Positions 49,771-59,491 are shown, counted from the first letter of the stretch. The stretch: DNA of 64,000 bases from Eubacteriales bacterium (GCA_030539395.1 JAUNSC010000007.1:35116-99115), one strand, 5' to 3'. Notes: generated from the letters alone by a model not told the origin. A program made the numbers and translations.

Positions 49771-49983
49771 TTACACCTCCAGTTTGTTTTGACGGATGTA
49801 ATCGCGGATTGCTTCGATGTGGTTTCGCAGTTCCGCATCTACCGCAACAAAGCTTCTCTTATTGTTCTTGCTGACGGGCTCGCCTGTTTCTGCAGCAATT
49901 TCATTGAACGTGTAGCTCACCCGGTCCCCACCATCAATATTCAGGATCATAAGACTGCTCAGCTGTTTGATCGTCTGTCCCAT
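49771..49983 (-). CDS. Small prophage protein after the tail hub
   Basis: 70 residues starting MGQTIKQLSSLMILNIDGGD, ending LRNHIEAIRDYIRQNKLEV, of unknown family. The ATG at 49983 has CAGGAGGAATT upstream and lies inside the hub gene's 3' end (50-base overlap). Small proteins at this place are common in Lachnospiraceae prophages. Confidence 0.65.
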   Translation of the reverse strand: MGQTIKQLSSLMILNIDGGDRVSYTFNEIAAETGEPVSKNNKRSFVAVDAELRNHIEAIRDYIRQNKLEV

Positions 49984-52924
49984 ACAATAATTCCTCCTGT
50001 TCATTTATCAGTTGTTCGATTTCTTCCATATATTCTTTTTCATAATCTACCTCATCCTCTTCCCATATGTCCGGAGCGTATTCTTCCAGACGCTCAAACT
50101 CGAAATCGCGCTGGATCACTTTTACTTCCCATGAAAATTTGAGGTTTGGTGTGCCTTTCACAATAAAATAGGCAGATTCCTTCGAATCCACCCAGATGTC
50201 GCCCTGTCCCTCTTTTTGTAGGAATACTTGGTATTCTATGCCTGCATTTACTGTTTCCATGAATACGTCATCAAGAGAAACAACGCACTTTCCGTTTTCA
50301 TCAGTTGTGCCGCAGCCTATATCTCCGAACATTGGGGACGGCATTTCGTAGCAATATTGCATTCGTATATTATAATGTTCAGTGTCTACTATACGGCTTT
50401 TGAATCCTCCTGAAGCCAATCCTCCACAGTAAGCAGTCCCTTCAACACGCAGATTTCCGAAAGTATGAATATCTTGGAGAAATAATCCAGATCCTGCATC
50501 TATATCTGCCGCAGTTAGCGCATGAACGCTAAGCCTGCTATCACCTGCCAAAATATCGCCTTTAAAATAATGGACAGTTGGGGAATAATATTCCAACGCA
50601 GGGTTAGTGAATCCCAGCGTTACACCTCCGTCACCATATTCCTTTACATACGTCGATGGTCCAATCCTGCCGCAATGCGTTCCTCCCTCATCGACTTTAT
50701 TCTTATCCGTATAAAAATTCACATAGCTCCCAGATATTTCTGTATAATCTTCTGCACCGGATTTTTGCGACTTTATCGTAGATCCAGTAACCAGGCCGCC
50801 TATAAGTGTTCCGGAAAATGTTCCCTGGTTAAAATGCACTCCTGAGTTGTCAATATATCCAACCTGATCACCACTGGAATTCAATATGATAAGTTTTCCG
50901 TTCCCATTCAGGACACCGCCCAACGTCAGCGTTCCGCCACGCGCCCAATCGAACTTGAACCCTATCACTGACAGAACATTGAACAAAGCATTTCCATTTT
51001 TATCCACAGCCCATGTCGTACCACCGTCTACGGATGCCATCAGGCCATTGCTGGTATTTGTGACCACATAACTTGATTCTTCAATAGTCGGTTTGTCGCA
51101 CATATACCGTTTTTCTGAACCATCCGGCTGCTTTTCGGTTATAAAATACATTCCAAATCCCTGACTGATAAGCTGCGTCATCTCCTGCACGGTACGGTCG
51201 TATTCAGATATTTTCACCTCCATATCCCTGCGCATCTGCACAATTGCCTGTGTTAATCCTGAATAGCGCTTCGCACTGTTTTTCCGTGGTGTTTCCGCAT
51301 CACAGGATATCTGCATGTAATTCCCAACTGTAAATGTCAGGTTTGTTACCAGACAATTATAAGTATATAATTTCGCATCCGTCACATACATCAGATCGCC
51401 TGCTTCTATTGTGGGATCGTCAAGGAAGGAACCTGAAAGCGGTCTGAATTTCAAACCGATCAATTTCTGCCCGAGAAATGTAGCAACTTCTTTAGCTTGT
51501 CCGGCAGAGATAAAAGGATTGCCGGAAACAGACAGCACATAGCCGTCTGTACCATACAGGTAAGTGCCTTTTTTCAGTGTCTCCGTTTCCTGAAATTCTT
51601 CTGTGACCGATACTCCCGTGATAACTGCATCATCTGTCGATACTGTCAGGGCGGACATGGAATACAAATGATGAAATCTGCTCTGATCTCTGAACGTCCC
51701 GGCATTTGCAGCGTATCCCACATTCCACGGGTCAAAAGTCCCTCCATCAGCTGTACCGCCACTGAGATAGGACGGCATACTATCGTCAAAGAAACCTCCG
51801 TCAAGATTATCGTTCTGCTCAAATATGCCCTGTTCAAACCATTTCAGTTCCAACCGGCCGTATACATCACATCTGGCAAACTTGCAGGCCCTTTGAGCAC
51901 AATACATAAGTACCTGCCTGCATGTAAGTGCATCATCGGAAGGACGTTCATTGATAACGATATCACTTCCGTCAAATGTAGTTGTTAATAAAGGTATTCC
52001 ACAGACCGAACAGATGTCCTGGACAATAGTGCCGACGGTTGCAGGATACTTTGTTTTAACATCTGCGTAATCCCTGTCTGATTTGTGCATGTTATCAAGG
52101 CATTCAAGGGTGATAGTTGCTCCATTATAGGTTGGATCATCAACCGTAAATACGCCTTTTTGTATTTTTTCTATACGCACATCTTCCGGAGCAATCGTGT
52201 ATCCTGTTGCGATTGTACCCGTTTCCAGTTTGATGTTGCGAAAAGTTATAACAGCTCCTTCGTTTTCACCCGCGCCGAATCCGCTCAAAGACCAGTTTGT
52301 GCCATATTGCATCTGTTTTTCTGTGGGAGTAAATGTCCGCTCAATATGGCCGGCATTATCCCCAATGGAAAGCGGGATATTTGCAACCGCACCATATATG
52401 CTGTTTCCCATATATAACATAATCAACGCGGTTTTCTCTGTTGTGATATTGGTGATTTCATAGTCGAAAGACAGTGTGAAACTGCCGCCCTCCTGTATCT
52501 TCTGAAATCCATAATCTGTATTCTCAAAAAACGGATTCTTTTCCGTTATCCAGTTGTATTTCGAGTTATTTCTGACCACCTGGACTTCTTTGGAATTTGC
52601 AATCAGATTCCGCCCCACTGTCTCATCTGCTTCATCGAGCGCCAGTCCCAAATACGTCACTGCTTCCGCACCATCAAAGTCATATTCCGTGAAATCGTCG
52701 TAGATGTTATTCAACACCAGTGTGCATTTGTTGATGATGCAGTTTCCAATTGTAAACTGTCCGCTATCAGTAACACCATCGTCAATTTTAAACCCATTTT
52801 CCCAGATGTGGGAATTGTCGAGAGAGAGTACCGTACCGTCTTTAAGCGTAATATCGGCATAGGTAAGAAAATCGCGCTTATCATCTGCCAAAAGCTGTTT
52901 AAATTCATTTGATACATTTATCAT
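49934..52924 (-). CDS. Prophage tail hub/receptor protein with an inserted carbohydrate-binding domain
   Basis: 996 residues. The N-terminal region (residues 1-95 and ~245-540) has the features of a Gram-positive phage tail-hub (Tal-like) protein: DKRDFLTYADITLKDGT, SDRDYADVKTKYPATVG, ERPSDDALTCRQVLMYCAQ. Between VTYLGLAL and IEKIQKGVF, residues ~100-240 form a CBM-like jelly-roll insertion (RNLIANS, RNIKLETGTIATGYT). The C-terminal ~400 residues are beta-rich fibre, ending in an acidic tail (EEDEVDYEKEYMEEIEQLIN). It probably recognises host glycans. Confidence 0.8.
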   Translation of the reverse strand: MINVSNEFKQLLADDKRDFLTYADITLKDGTVLSLDNSHIWENGFKIDDGVTDSGQFTIGNCIINKCTLVLNNIYDDFTEYDFDGAEAVTYLGLALDEADETVGRNLIANSKEVQVVRNNSKYNWITEKNPFFENTDYGFQKIQEGGSFTLSFDYEITNITTEKTALIMLYMGNSIYGAVANIPLSIGDNAGHIERTFTPTEKQMQYGTNWSLSGFGAGENEGAVITFRNIKLETGTIATGYTIAPEDVRIEKIQKGVFTVDDPTYNGATITLECLDNMHKSDRDYADVKTKYPATVGTIVQDICSVCGIPLLTTTFDGSDIVINERPSDDALTCRQVLMYCAQRACKFARCDVYGRLELKWFEQGIFEQNDNLDGGFFDDSMPSYLSGGTADGGTFDPWNVGYAANAGTFRDQSRFHHLYSMSALTVSTDDAVITGVSVTEEFQETETLKKGTYLYGTDGYVLSVSGNPFISAGQAKEVATFLGQKLIGLKFRPLSGSFLDDPTIEAGDLMYVTDAKLYTYNCLVTNLTFTVGNYMQISCDAETPRKNSAKRYSGLTQAIVQMRRDMEVKISEYDRTVQEMTQLISQGFGMYFITEKQPDGSEKRYMCDKPTIEESSYVVTNTSNGLMASVDGGTTWAVDKNGNALFNVLSVIGFKFDWARGGTLTLGGVLNGNGKLIILNSSGDQVGYIDNSGVHFNQGTFSGTLIGGLVTGSTIKSQKSGAEDYTEISGSYVNFYTDKNKVDEGGTHCGRIGPSTYVKEYGDGGVTLGFTNPALEYYSPTVHYFKGDILAGDSRLSVHALTAADIDAGSGLFLQDIHTFGNLRVEGTAYCGGLASGGFKSRIVDTEHYNIRMQYCYEMPSPMFGDIGCGTTDENGKCVVSLDDVFMETVNAGIEYQVFLQKEGQGDIWVDSKESAYFIVKGTPNLKFSWEVKVIQRDFEFERLEEYAPDIWEEDEVDYEKEYMEEIEQLINEQEELLYGTDDQTAEQSYDPEY

Positions 52925-52933
52925 ACTCTACGC

Positions 52934-53302
52934 CTACCTCTCAATAATATTGAATGACACCGACTCATACCGCTTGTTTCCCACCGTCCAGATTTTGACC
53001 GGGGCTGTTTTATCGCCGGTGTAGAAATTTCGGGTAACAACTTTTCTATCTTTGGGATCGTAATACGTCACATTGACATACTCAGGATCAAACGCATTTA
53101 AAATATCCCCAGCTTCCTCCGGTGTCGGCATAGCCCATGCTAAATCTATCTTGCGTTTCTGCGCTATTCGGTTTTTGTGCATCCTGGCATCCTGCGTTCG
53201 TCCGGCATTGGAAGCCGATACATCCTGCAGCCCCCAAGAAAAAACGGATGGAGTTTTTATTTTTACTCCATCCACCTTAATCATGTTATTATGAGTCCCC
53301 AT
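52934..53302 (-). CDS. DUF6711-like prophage tail protein
   Basis: 122 residues with the DUF6711-like beginning NMIKVDGVKIKTPSVFSWGL and NAFDPEYVNVTYYDPKDRKV. This family sits between the tape measure and the tail hub in Lachnospiraceae phages and probably forms part of the distal tail. AAAGAGGTG precedes the ATG. The short hairpin at 53320-53335 lies just upstream. The gene is separated from the tape-measure gene by an independent cargo gene. Confidence 0.72.
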   Translation of the reverse strand: MGTHNNMIKVDGVKIKTPSVFSWGLQDVSASNAGRTQDARMHKNRIAQKRKIDLAWAMPTPEEAGDILNAFDPEYVNVTYYDPKDRKVVTRNFYTGDKTAPVKIWTVGNKRYESVSFNIIER

Positions 53303-53319
53303 GAAATCACCTCTTTAAA

Positions 53320-53335
53320 GGCGCTCTGGGCGCTC
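53320..53335 (-). ncRNA. Short tail-leader hairpin, copy before the DUF6711-like gene
   Basis: GAGCGCCCAGAGCGCC on the minus strand folds as GCGC-(5 bases)-GCGC, ending 17 bases before the start codon. Related hairpins precede the tape-measure and tail-tube genes (58887-58902, 62914-62930). Confidence 0.45.
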
Positions 53336-53360
53336 ATGCTATTTGAATTTTTATTCTCTC

Positions 53361-54053
53361 TTAGCGACTTGTATTTGCTCTCAGCACTATGCCAGATGTT
53401 ATATAGAGACAATCCACCATATTAGGAAGCGGTATTATTTCTTCATTAGCAAATGTTCCGTCCCCCTTAACTGTCGCCTCAATTCTGAGATTATTTGACA
53501 AATTTGTGATAACACCATTTCGCTCCAGGCCAAAATACAATATTACCTGTTCACCTTTCTTTCCGTTCACAACGCTTCCAGACACTTTTATGTTGTATCT
53601 GTATGGGAAGAAATACGTACGATCCGTTATCTCCTGATCATAATTGCTAAACGGTTTATACTGCACACACTTTACAGAAAATGAATTTAACCGAATCTTC
53701 TTTTGCCCAGACATAGCAAATACTATTGGCTTACTCGGAACACAGGCAATTTTCTTTTCCCTGACCGTTATTTTACATGTATACTTCTTAGAACCTACTT
53801 TGGCAGTTATCTTGGCAGTACCATTTTTCACTGCTTTAACCATCCCTTTTGACGAAACCGTTGCTACGGACTTTTTGCTGGAACTCCATTTAACTTTTTT
53901 CTTAGTACCTGAAATTTTCAATTGCACACTCTGGCCTTTTATCAAAGTAGCACTTTTCCTGTTAATCTTAACTGCCGCACTTGCAGGAACAGAAAGAAGA
54001 AAGCACAACGCAAATACCAGTAACGTACACAACCATTTTCTTTTTGATTTCAT
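53361..54053 (-). CDS. Secreted Ig-like (BIG_2) protein: prophage cargo
   Basis: 230 residues with an N-terminal signal peptide (KWLCTLLVFALCFLLSVPASAA). It is followed by a BIG_2 domain (INRKSATLIKGQSVQLKISG, KKSVATVSSKGMVKAVKNG, TAKITAKVG) and a ~125-residue C-terminal domain without a recognised family. It is not a tail protein: it is secreted and has its own promoter, operator and upstream terminator. It is thus likely a lysogenic-conversion gene expressed from the dormant prophage. The ATG at 54053 follows GGGAGG. Confidence 0.78.
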   Translation of the reverse strand: MKSKRKWLCTLLVFALCFLLSVPASAAVKINRKSATLIKGQSVQLKISGTKKKVKWSSSKKSVATVSSKGMVKAVKNGTAKITAKVGSKKYTCKITVREKKIACVPSKPIVFAMSGQKKIRLNSFSVKCVQYKPFSNYDQEITDRTYFFPYRYNIKVSGSVVNGKKGEQVILYFGLERNGVITNLSNNLRIEATVKGDGTFANEEIIPLPNMVDCLYITSGIVLRANTSR

Positions 54054-54076
54054 ACCCAAATCCTCCCTCATATATA

Positions 54077-54124
54077 TGTGATACCTAATTGTATCACATA
54101 ACCATAAAAATGAATAGTATTATA
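54077..54124 (-). promoter_or_regulatory. Promoter and TGTGATAC-N6-GTATCACA operator of the cargo gene
   Basis: On the minus strand TATAAT (54124-54119) is a perfect -10 box, with TTAAAA 17 bases upstream as a weak -35. A perfect 8-bp-arm palindrome (54077-54098) lies between the start point and the gene. It could be a repressor site, perhaps for the prophage CI-type repressor or a host regulator. Confidence 0.65.
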
Positions 54125-54165
54125 TCTGGATGTATTGTGTATTTTAAATATCGAGGAGCAAAATA

Positions 54166-54191
54166 ATTGGCAGGGATTTCTCCCTGCCAAT
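54166..54191 (-). terminator. Terminator after the tape-measure gene
   Basis: ATTGGCAGGGA and TCCCTGCCAAT form a perfect 11-bp stem with a GAAA loop (minus strand), followed by TATTTTG. It ends most tape-measure transcription before the cargo gene. Confidence 0.85.
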
Positions 54192-54224
54192 ATTCTTTAT
54201 AATCGATAACATTATAAATCAATA

Positions 54225-57200
54225 TTAGTACGCCGGACTTGGATTATACCTCCAATCCCGCTTCAATCTTCCTTTCTCCACTGCTCTTGCCAGAACCTCG
54301 TTGTCTTCGGTTTTGACTGTTACATTCAGAATGTAGGGCTTGTCATCGGACTGCCCGGAACTGCTTGCCATAGCAACTTCCATCATGCCCTCGACAACAG
54401 CCTGCTTAATTCCTTCTGTAATCTGTAGATTGTTCGCAACTACATTCCGGTGTCCCATCTTACCAATCATCTCGGGGCCGTTTTCGTTTGCCATAAACAG
54501 CTCACCCGCATTCGGGAAACCGCCTTTGGCGTACCAGCTCACACGGCTGCTGGTGCTTGTTGTTGCACTGTTTCCGCTGACTGATGTACTGGTTGTAAAG
54601 GTAATATGCGGCGTGGGAATATGAACAGACTGTAAGCCATTCGCAAGTGACCGCGCTGCACTTCTTCCAATGGATGACAAATCCCCAATGGAATTTTCAA
54701 CACGCGTCTTCAATGATGAAAAACTATTTACCATCGAATTAATATAATCTTCGGCACTTTTTCCCATATTGCCCAGTTTTTCACTGATTGTCTCATCTAA
54801 ATCCTTCCATGAACGCACCATGTAGCTTTTGATGGAAGCCTGTTTTGAGATAACCGTAGAATCCATAGACGACATTTTCTTGGTGGTTTCACTATCCATA
54901 TTCCCAAATGCTGAAAACAGTGCCTGCGCTGCTGCTCCCAGCTCGGTATTTGTTGAACTATTTACGGCACCAAATGCACTTTCTGCACTTTTCTGCAGCC
55001 CCGGCATGGTAGATTGGGCTGTGCTGAGCATATTGGTAAGCGCTCCTACGGCTTTATCCTTAACATCAGACCATGTAACTCCCGAACTCTTCATGATTGT
55101 TGAGAGGACTCCGGTTATGATTGTCCCGGTTACCGAATACGCACCACTGGTATTATTCAATGCAGTGGTTGTACTGGTCTGTGTCCTCTGCATGGAGGAT
55201 TCCACTTTACCAGCCATAGTCTCTGTTGATGTCCCAAGTCCATCCACAATACCTGTCAGCATGGATAGCTGTTCATCCGTAGCCCCGGAAAATGACATAA
55301 ATGCGTTGTAGGCTTCTTCAGACGAAACCCCCATGCCGGACAGCATGTCAACAAATGCGGTTTTGTAATTCCCTATCGGGGCATTGGAATTTTCAAGTTC
55401 TTCCTTTAACATGAAGAGCTGCTGTTTCTGCTCGCCCGTGATATACTCCCAATCTGCCAATTGGTTAATCAAGTTATCGATTCCACCGCCAAGCTCCGAC
55501 AACTTCCCGTTTCCGCCAGCCGCTGCATCTGCCATTTCGCCAATAGCTTTCCCACCAAGGATTGCAGCACCGTATACTGCACCAGTCTTTGCCACCATGA
55601 TAGTCAGCGGATTATTGAGTAAGGAGAAGGATTTGCCGGCGCCTTCTGCGGCGGTACCCGCACCAGTTGCTGCTTCTCCGATTTTGCCAAGGGCTTCTGT
55701 TGCGGCTGTTGCACCTCCTGCTGTTGCTGTGCTAAATAAATTTTGAAAAGCCTTGGACACTTTTTCCATTGCAGTTTCGCCTGTGATAAACTTGGTTATA
55801 ATATTGATAAAAGGCATTAAATGCGTAGCAATCTTTACTCCTGTCAATCCCACCCCAAAAGCAATAATAAAACGCCCCGCAGGTGTTTTTGCCAAACCTT
55901 TAAGCAATCCTCCAAATATGTCAATGAGAATATTAGCAGCAGTAAGTAAATGTTTTCCCCAATCAACTTGACTTAGCGCATTGCCGATACCTTCTCCAAA
56001 TTCCTCCCAATCCGTACCTGCCGCCACTTTTGCAAATGTTCCCAACAACTCAGTAACAAAAGCATTAAGATTTTTCCCAGCAGTTTCCCAGTCTGTGCCG
56101 TGTATCATGGTATTTAAGCCATCGGTAATGTTGTCGGCCAAATCGTCCCAATGGAACGTTCTGGCGAATTCTCCGAGGAATTCAAACATCCCGTTAAATC
56201 CTGTTGACAGCAATGTGCCAATATCTGAAAAGGATATTTTCTCAAATGCTCCGTTTAATAAATCAGCAAAGTCGTGTCCAAGCGAATCAAAATCAAGCCC
56301 AGTAACAAAACCATATAAGATATTCCAGCCAATCATAAACTTGTTGCCAAGCAGATTTCCAAACTCTTCCCAGTTTACCTCATTGGCCAAACCATTAATA
56401 CCAGTTGCAAATTTCCTACCAAGATTTTTCCAATCGATTCCTTCAATAAGCTGATTGAGCGTTTTGACTGTGGTATTTATACCAGTACCAATCGTTCTGC
56501 CAAGCAGATCCCAGTCAAGGTTATCTGTGAGACTATTGAATGTCCGCGTAAAGGCATCTGTAAATTTTGTTATCTTGGGACCAACTTTCTCCCAATCCAG
56601 AACGTCATAAACCTTTTGCAGGCCTTTATTTAATCCCTGCGCAATTACTAAGCCAAGCCGCTCCCAATCTTCATCAAGAAACGCATCTCTGATCTGCTTC
56701 GCCCATTTACTGATTTCATCTGGAACTTTAGAATCCTTCAAAGAATTTATTGCATCATCTAAGTCCCCAAAAGATGGGACATTTAAGGCATCTACTCCAC
56801 CTCCGCCAAGACCGGAGACACCCGCTCCGGCACTTGCCAAATCATCTGCTGCTTCATTTAGTTTATTTAATTCATCAAAAGGCAAAGCACTCAACGCCTT
56901 TTTCAGCTTCTTTGCTGAATCCGTGGCATTATCCAACCCACCAGTAGCATTATCGCCTGCGTCAGCAACATCATCCAATCCAGTCGATACATCATCAAGA
57001 CCTGATAAATCATCAACAATACCGCCCTGTGAACCTTCCAGTTTCTTCCCAGCAAGTGTATACATAAAACGCCGGAATGCCTCCGCAACTTGCATCAGTT
57101 TCCCAAGAAGCAGATTTAGCGCTTTGACAGCCGGAAGAATTGCTGAGATTAATCCTTGTCCAATGACCGCCTTGAGAGATTGAAAATTCAGAGACAATAA

Positions 57201-58868
57201 ACGAACCTGATTCGCCCATGTTCCGGCAGTTCTGGCAAAATCGCCTTGCTGATCTCCTGTGACCGAAAGCAAGTAATTATACCGAAGTATCGCCTTTTCC
57301 GCCTGCGTCATGGAATTGTAGGCAGTTGTAATGCCCTGGGATAGCGCAAATGCCTCCATATTTGCAACAGACATGTTTATGCCGAGTTGCTTTAAAGGCT
57401 CTATCTCTCCTGAGATGCCCGCCCGGATTTTCTGAAACGCTATATCTGTATCTATATTATAAAATGAGGCCAAATCCCCAGCCAATCCGGCAAGAGTTGT
57501 TGACATATCCGCGGCGGCTGATTGAGCTACACCAGAGGATTTCAGCATAGCCATCATGGTTCCGGCGTATTGTTTTGCAGATAATTCTGATAAGCCAAAC
57601 TTCTCTGTTGCAGTCTTTGCAAAATCATATGCCTTTTTAGACATATTCCCAAAAGAAACATCTACAACGTTTTCTACTTCGGTAATATTAGAGCCAAGCT
57701 CCAAAGCGCTCTTTCCAAAGTTTGCCAACTCTCTCACGCCGCGAATCAATGCAGCACCAGATATGAGAGTGCTCAATCTAATAGAAGCTGTTTTTAAACT
57801 GCCGCTTGCACTTCCAATACTCTTGAACGAAGAAATAATAGATTTTGCGGCTCTGCTGATTTGCGTCTCTGCTTTCTTACTCAATCCAGAAATTTTATTG
57901 AATACATTGGTCACCTGACTGGTAGAATTACCCAGTTTATCGCCTGCACTCGCTAATCTGGATAAGGCTTCTGTCATTCGCAGAGTATTATTGCTTATAC
58001 GCGGAGCATTCTGCATAACCTCGAAGAACTTAATCGTTTCCTTTGCGAGCTTCTCTAATCCGTCCGCTGTTTCCCATGTTTTCTTTCCCGCATTTGACAA
58101 CCGGGCAATAGAAGAAATAAGACTATTTACTGGAGCAGATATATCCGGCATCTCCGCCAGATCACGCACAGCTGTTTTGAGTGTATCTACCAATATCGGG
58201 AGAGAGGATGCTGTCAGCCCTGACTTATCGCCGGCGTTTGTTAATTTCGCCAGAGAAGATATTAACTGATTTACACTTTTCGATATATCCGGCAAGCCAC
58301 CAAGCGTAGCAACCGTTGCCACTACTTCTTTAAATTGTTCGGAGTTGAACTTCCCAAAATCAGCTTTAAGCAAACGTCCAAGAGAATTAATAACATTCCG
58401 GAGATTATTGTCATTAAAGCTTACCGCAGACAATGCTCCGATTGCATCTACGGCTTTTCTAAGTCCCTCTGACACTTGTGGCAGATTGTCGGCTTTTAAT
58501 CCGCTCAGTTTCCCCAATATACCAGAAATGGAGTCAATGCTTTTCGCATCAACTCTACCAAGTATGTGCATGCTGTTTGCAAGACCAAGTAATCCTGCTG
58601 TGTTAACAGAATTTACACCTTTTGCAGCTTCGAACAGTTTTTCAAGATTTCTGGATAGCCGAGAGAAATCCTTTGTCTGAATGCCATTCATAGACTGCAT
58701 AGCAGAGGAAAGCTTTGTCACTCCGTCAGACAGATCAGACAGTCCCGAGGTATTCAGTCCACCCAGCACGCCAGATAGCTCATCAAGGCATTTCATTAAT
58801 TTATTTATTTGTTTTTCTGCTTTCGATGCTTCCGCAGAAATCACTATATCGAGACGGTCAATATCCAT
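54225..58868 (-). CDS. Phage tail tape measure protein
   Basis: About 1,547 residues: an N-terminal region of helical repeats (leucine/serine-rich 'LSRLSNAG' type units), a tape-measure core (residues ~400-600, ITEVENVVDVSFGNMSKKAY and FGLSELSAKQYAGTMMAML), Gly/Ala linkers, and a repeated 'WDLLGRTIGTGIN'/'WEEFGNLLG' tandem motif around residues 780-1000. The C-terminus is coiled and ends RLKRDWRYNPSPAY. It sets tail length and is ejected with the DNA. The ATG at 58868 follows GAGGAGAGAAACC. A large cargo block has been inserted upstream, between the chaperones and this gene. Confidence 0.92.
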   Translation of the reverse strand: MDIDRLDIVISAEASKAEKQINKLMKCLDELSGVLGGLNTSGLSDLSDGVTKLSSAMQSMNGIQTKDFSRLSRNLEKLFEAAKGVNSVNTAGLLGLANSMHILGRVDAKSIDSISGILGKLSGLKADNLPQVSEGLRKAVDAIGALSAVSFNDNNLRNVINSLGRLLKADFGKFNSEQFKEVVATVATLGGLPDISKSVNQLISSLAKLTNAGDKSGLTASSLPILVDTLKTAVRDLAEMPDISAPVNSLISSIARLSNAGKKTWETADGLEKLAKETIKFFEVMQNAPRISNNTLRMTEALSRLASAGDKLGNSTSQVTNVFNKISGLSKKAETQISRAAKSIISSFKSIGSASGSLKTASIRLSTLISGAALIRGVRELANFGKSALELGSNITEVENVVDVSFGNMSKKAYDFAKTATEKFGLSELSAKQYAGTMMAMLKSSGVAQSAAADMSTTLAGLAGDLASFYNIDTDIAFQKIRAGISGEIEPLKQLGINMSVANMEAFALSQGITTAYNSMTQAEKAILRYNYLLSVTGDQQGDFARTAGTWANQVRLLSLNFQSLKAVIGQGLISAILPAVKALNLLLGKLMQVAEAFRRFMYTLAGKKLEGSQGGIVDDLSGLDDVSTGLDDVADAGDNATGGLDNATDSAKKLKKALSALPFDELNKLNEAADDLASAGAGVSGLGGGGVDALNVPSFGDLDDAINSLKDSKVPDEISKWAKQIRDAFLDEDWERLGLVIAQGLNKGLQKVYDVLDWEKVGPKITKFTDAFTRTFNSLTDNLDWDLLGRTIGTGINTTVKTLNQLIEGIDWKNLGRKFATGINGLANEVNWEEFGNLLGNKFMIGWNILYGFVTGLDFDSLGHDFADLLNGAFEKISFSDIGTLLSTGFNGMFEFLGEFARTFHWDDLADNITDGLNTMIHGTDWETAGKNLNAFVTELLGTFAKVAAGTDWEEFGEGIGNALSQVDWGKHLLTAANILIDIFGGLLKGLAKTPAGRFIIAFGVGLTGVKIATHLMPFINIITKFITGETAMEKVSKAFQNLFSTATAGGATAATEALGKIGEAATGAGTAAEGAGKSFSLLNNPLTIMVAKTGAVYGAAILGGKAIGEMADAAAGGNGKLSELGGGIDNLINQLADWEYITGEQKQQLFMLKEELENSNAPIGNYKTAFVDMLSGMGVSSEEAYNAFMSFSGATDEQLSMLTGIVDGLGTSTETMAGKVESSMQRTQTSTTTALNNTSGAYSVTGTIITGVLSTIMKSSGVTWSDVKDKAVGALTNMLSTAQSTMPGLQKSAESAFGAVNSSTNTELGAAAQALFSAFGNMDSETTKKMSSMDSTVISKQASIKSYMVRSWKDLDETISEKLGNMGKSAEDYINSMVNSFSSLKTRVENSIGDLSSIGRSAARSLANGLQSVHIPTPHITFTTSTSVSGNSATTSTSSRVSWYAKGGFPNAGELFMANENGPEMIGKMGHRNVVANNLQITEGIKQAVVEGMMEVAMASSSGQSDDKPYILNVTVKTEDNEVLARAVEKGRLKRDWRYNPSPAY

Positions 58869-58886
58869 GGTTTCTCTCCTCATCAT

Positions 58887-58902
58887 GGCGTTCTTGACGC
58901 TC
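58887..58902 (-). ncRNA. Short tail-leader hairpin, copy before the tape-measure gene
   Basis: GAGCGTCAAGAACGCC on the minus strand folds as GCGT-(5)-ACGC, 18 bases before the start codon. Compared with the 53320 copy, both arms have changed together (GCGC/GCGC to GCGT/ACGC), so pairing is kept. Confidence 0.45.
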
Positions 58903-58961
58903 GAAAATGTATAAAAAGAACGCCTGCAAAAGCAAGCGCTCAAATTATCTATGTATTAATT

Positions 58962-59405
58962 CTATTTCAACCATATATAAACCAACGCACCAGCTACAAC
59001 AAAAAATATCGCTAATGCAGTAAATAATCTTTGATTTCCCCTCATGGATGACTGATAAGCAACTACATCATCGGGAGACATGAACCCCCATGATTTTCCA
59101 CACTCCTGACAAACTGCTGTCTTTAATTGATTCACTCTCGTTGTACTCTGAACACTGTTCTTACCCAAACTAAATGTAGATGTAGTCGCATTAGAAGAAA
59201 CGAATCCTATGCTAATATTCACGCTTCCGCATGCAGGACACTTTTTTACGCTCGGTTGTATCAATAATGAATTCTGGTAATTTTTCCGAGCTTTAAAAGC
59301 ACAAAATACCAAGAAAACTGTAATTACACAATACGCCGCTGTAATTCCCACAAAAATCGCGGTGGCAACTAAGCCAGCCAATACAATAAAAATTATGAAT
59401 CCCAT
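58962..59405 (-). CDS. Zinc-ribbon membrane protein: probable cargo gene
   Basis: 147 residues: an N-terminal double membrane segment (~2-40, FIIFIVLAGLVATAIFVGIT), then two CxxC pairs (KKCPACGS and AVCQECGKS) that would hold one zinc, and a C-terminal membrane helix (LFTALAIFFVVAGALVYIWL). No family named. Its own extended -10 promoter (TGATATAAT at 59437-59442) and unusual content for a tail module mark it as a moron. Confidence 0.72.
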   Translation of the reverse strand: MGFIIFIVLAGLVATAIFVGITAAYCVITVFLVFCAFKARKNYQNSLLIQPSVKKCPACGSVNISIGFVSSNATTSTFSLGKNSVQSTTRVNQLKTAVCQECGKSWGFMSPDDVVAYQSSMRGNQRLFTALAIFFVVAGALVYIWLK

Positions 59406-59436
59406 AACTCAACATTCCCTTCATATATAATATAAA

Positions 59437-59491
59437 ATTATATCACGGAAACTCTTACTGGTAAATAAGGCGATTGCCAAAAACAACCGCC
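59437..59491 (-). promoter_or_regulatory. Promoter of the zinc-ribbon gene, with cargo terminator upstream
   Basis: TATAAT (59442-59437) preceded by TGA is an extended -10. Immediately upstream (59491-59469, minus strand) GGCGGTTG and CAATCGCC form an 8-bp stem with one G-U pair, followed by TTATTT. This could terminate the ATPase/TOPRIM transcript. Confidence 0.6.

Noticed and set aside
54829-55311. Plus-strand ORFs along the tape-measure gene
   Set aside because: They are shadow frames of a long repetitive gene; none has a start signal or family motif.
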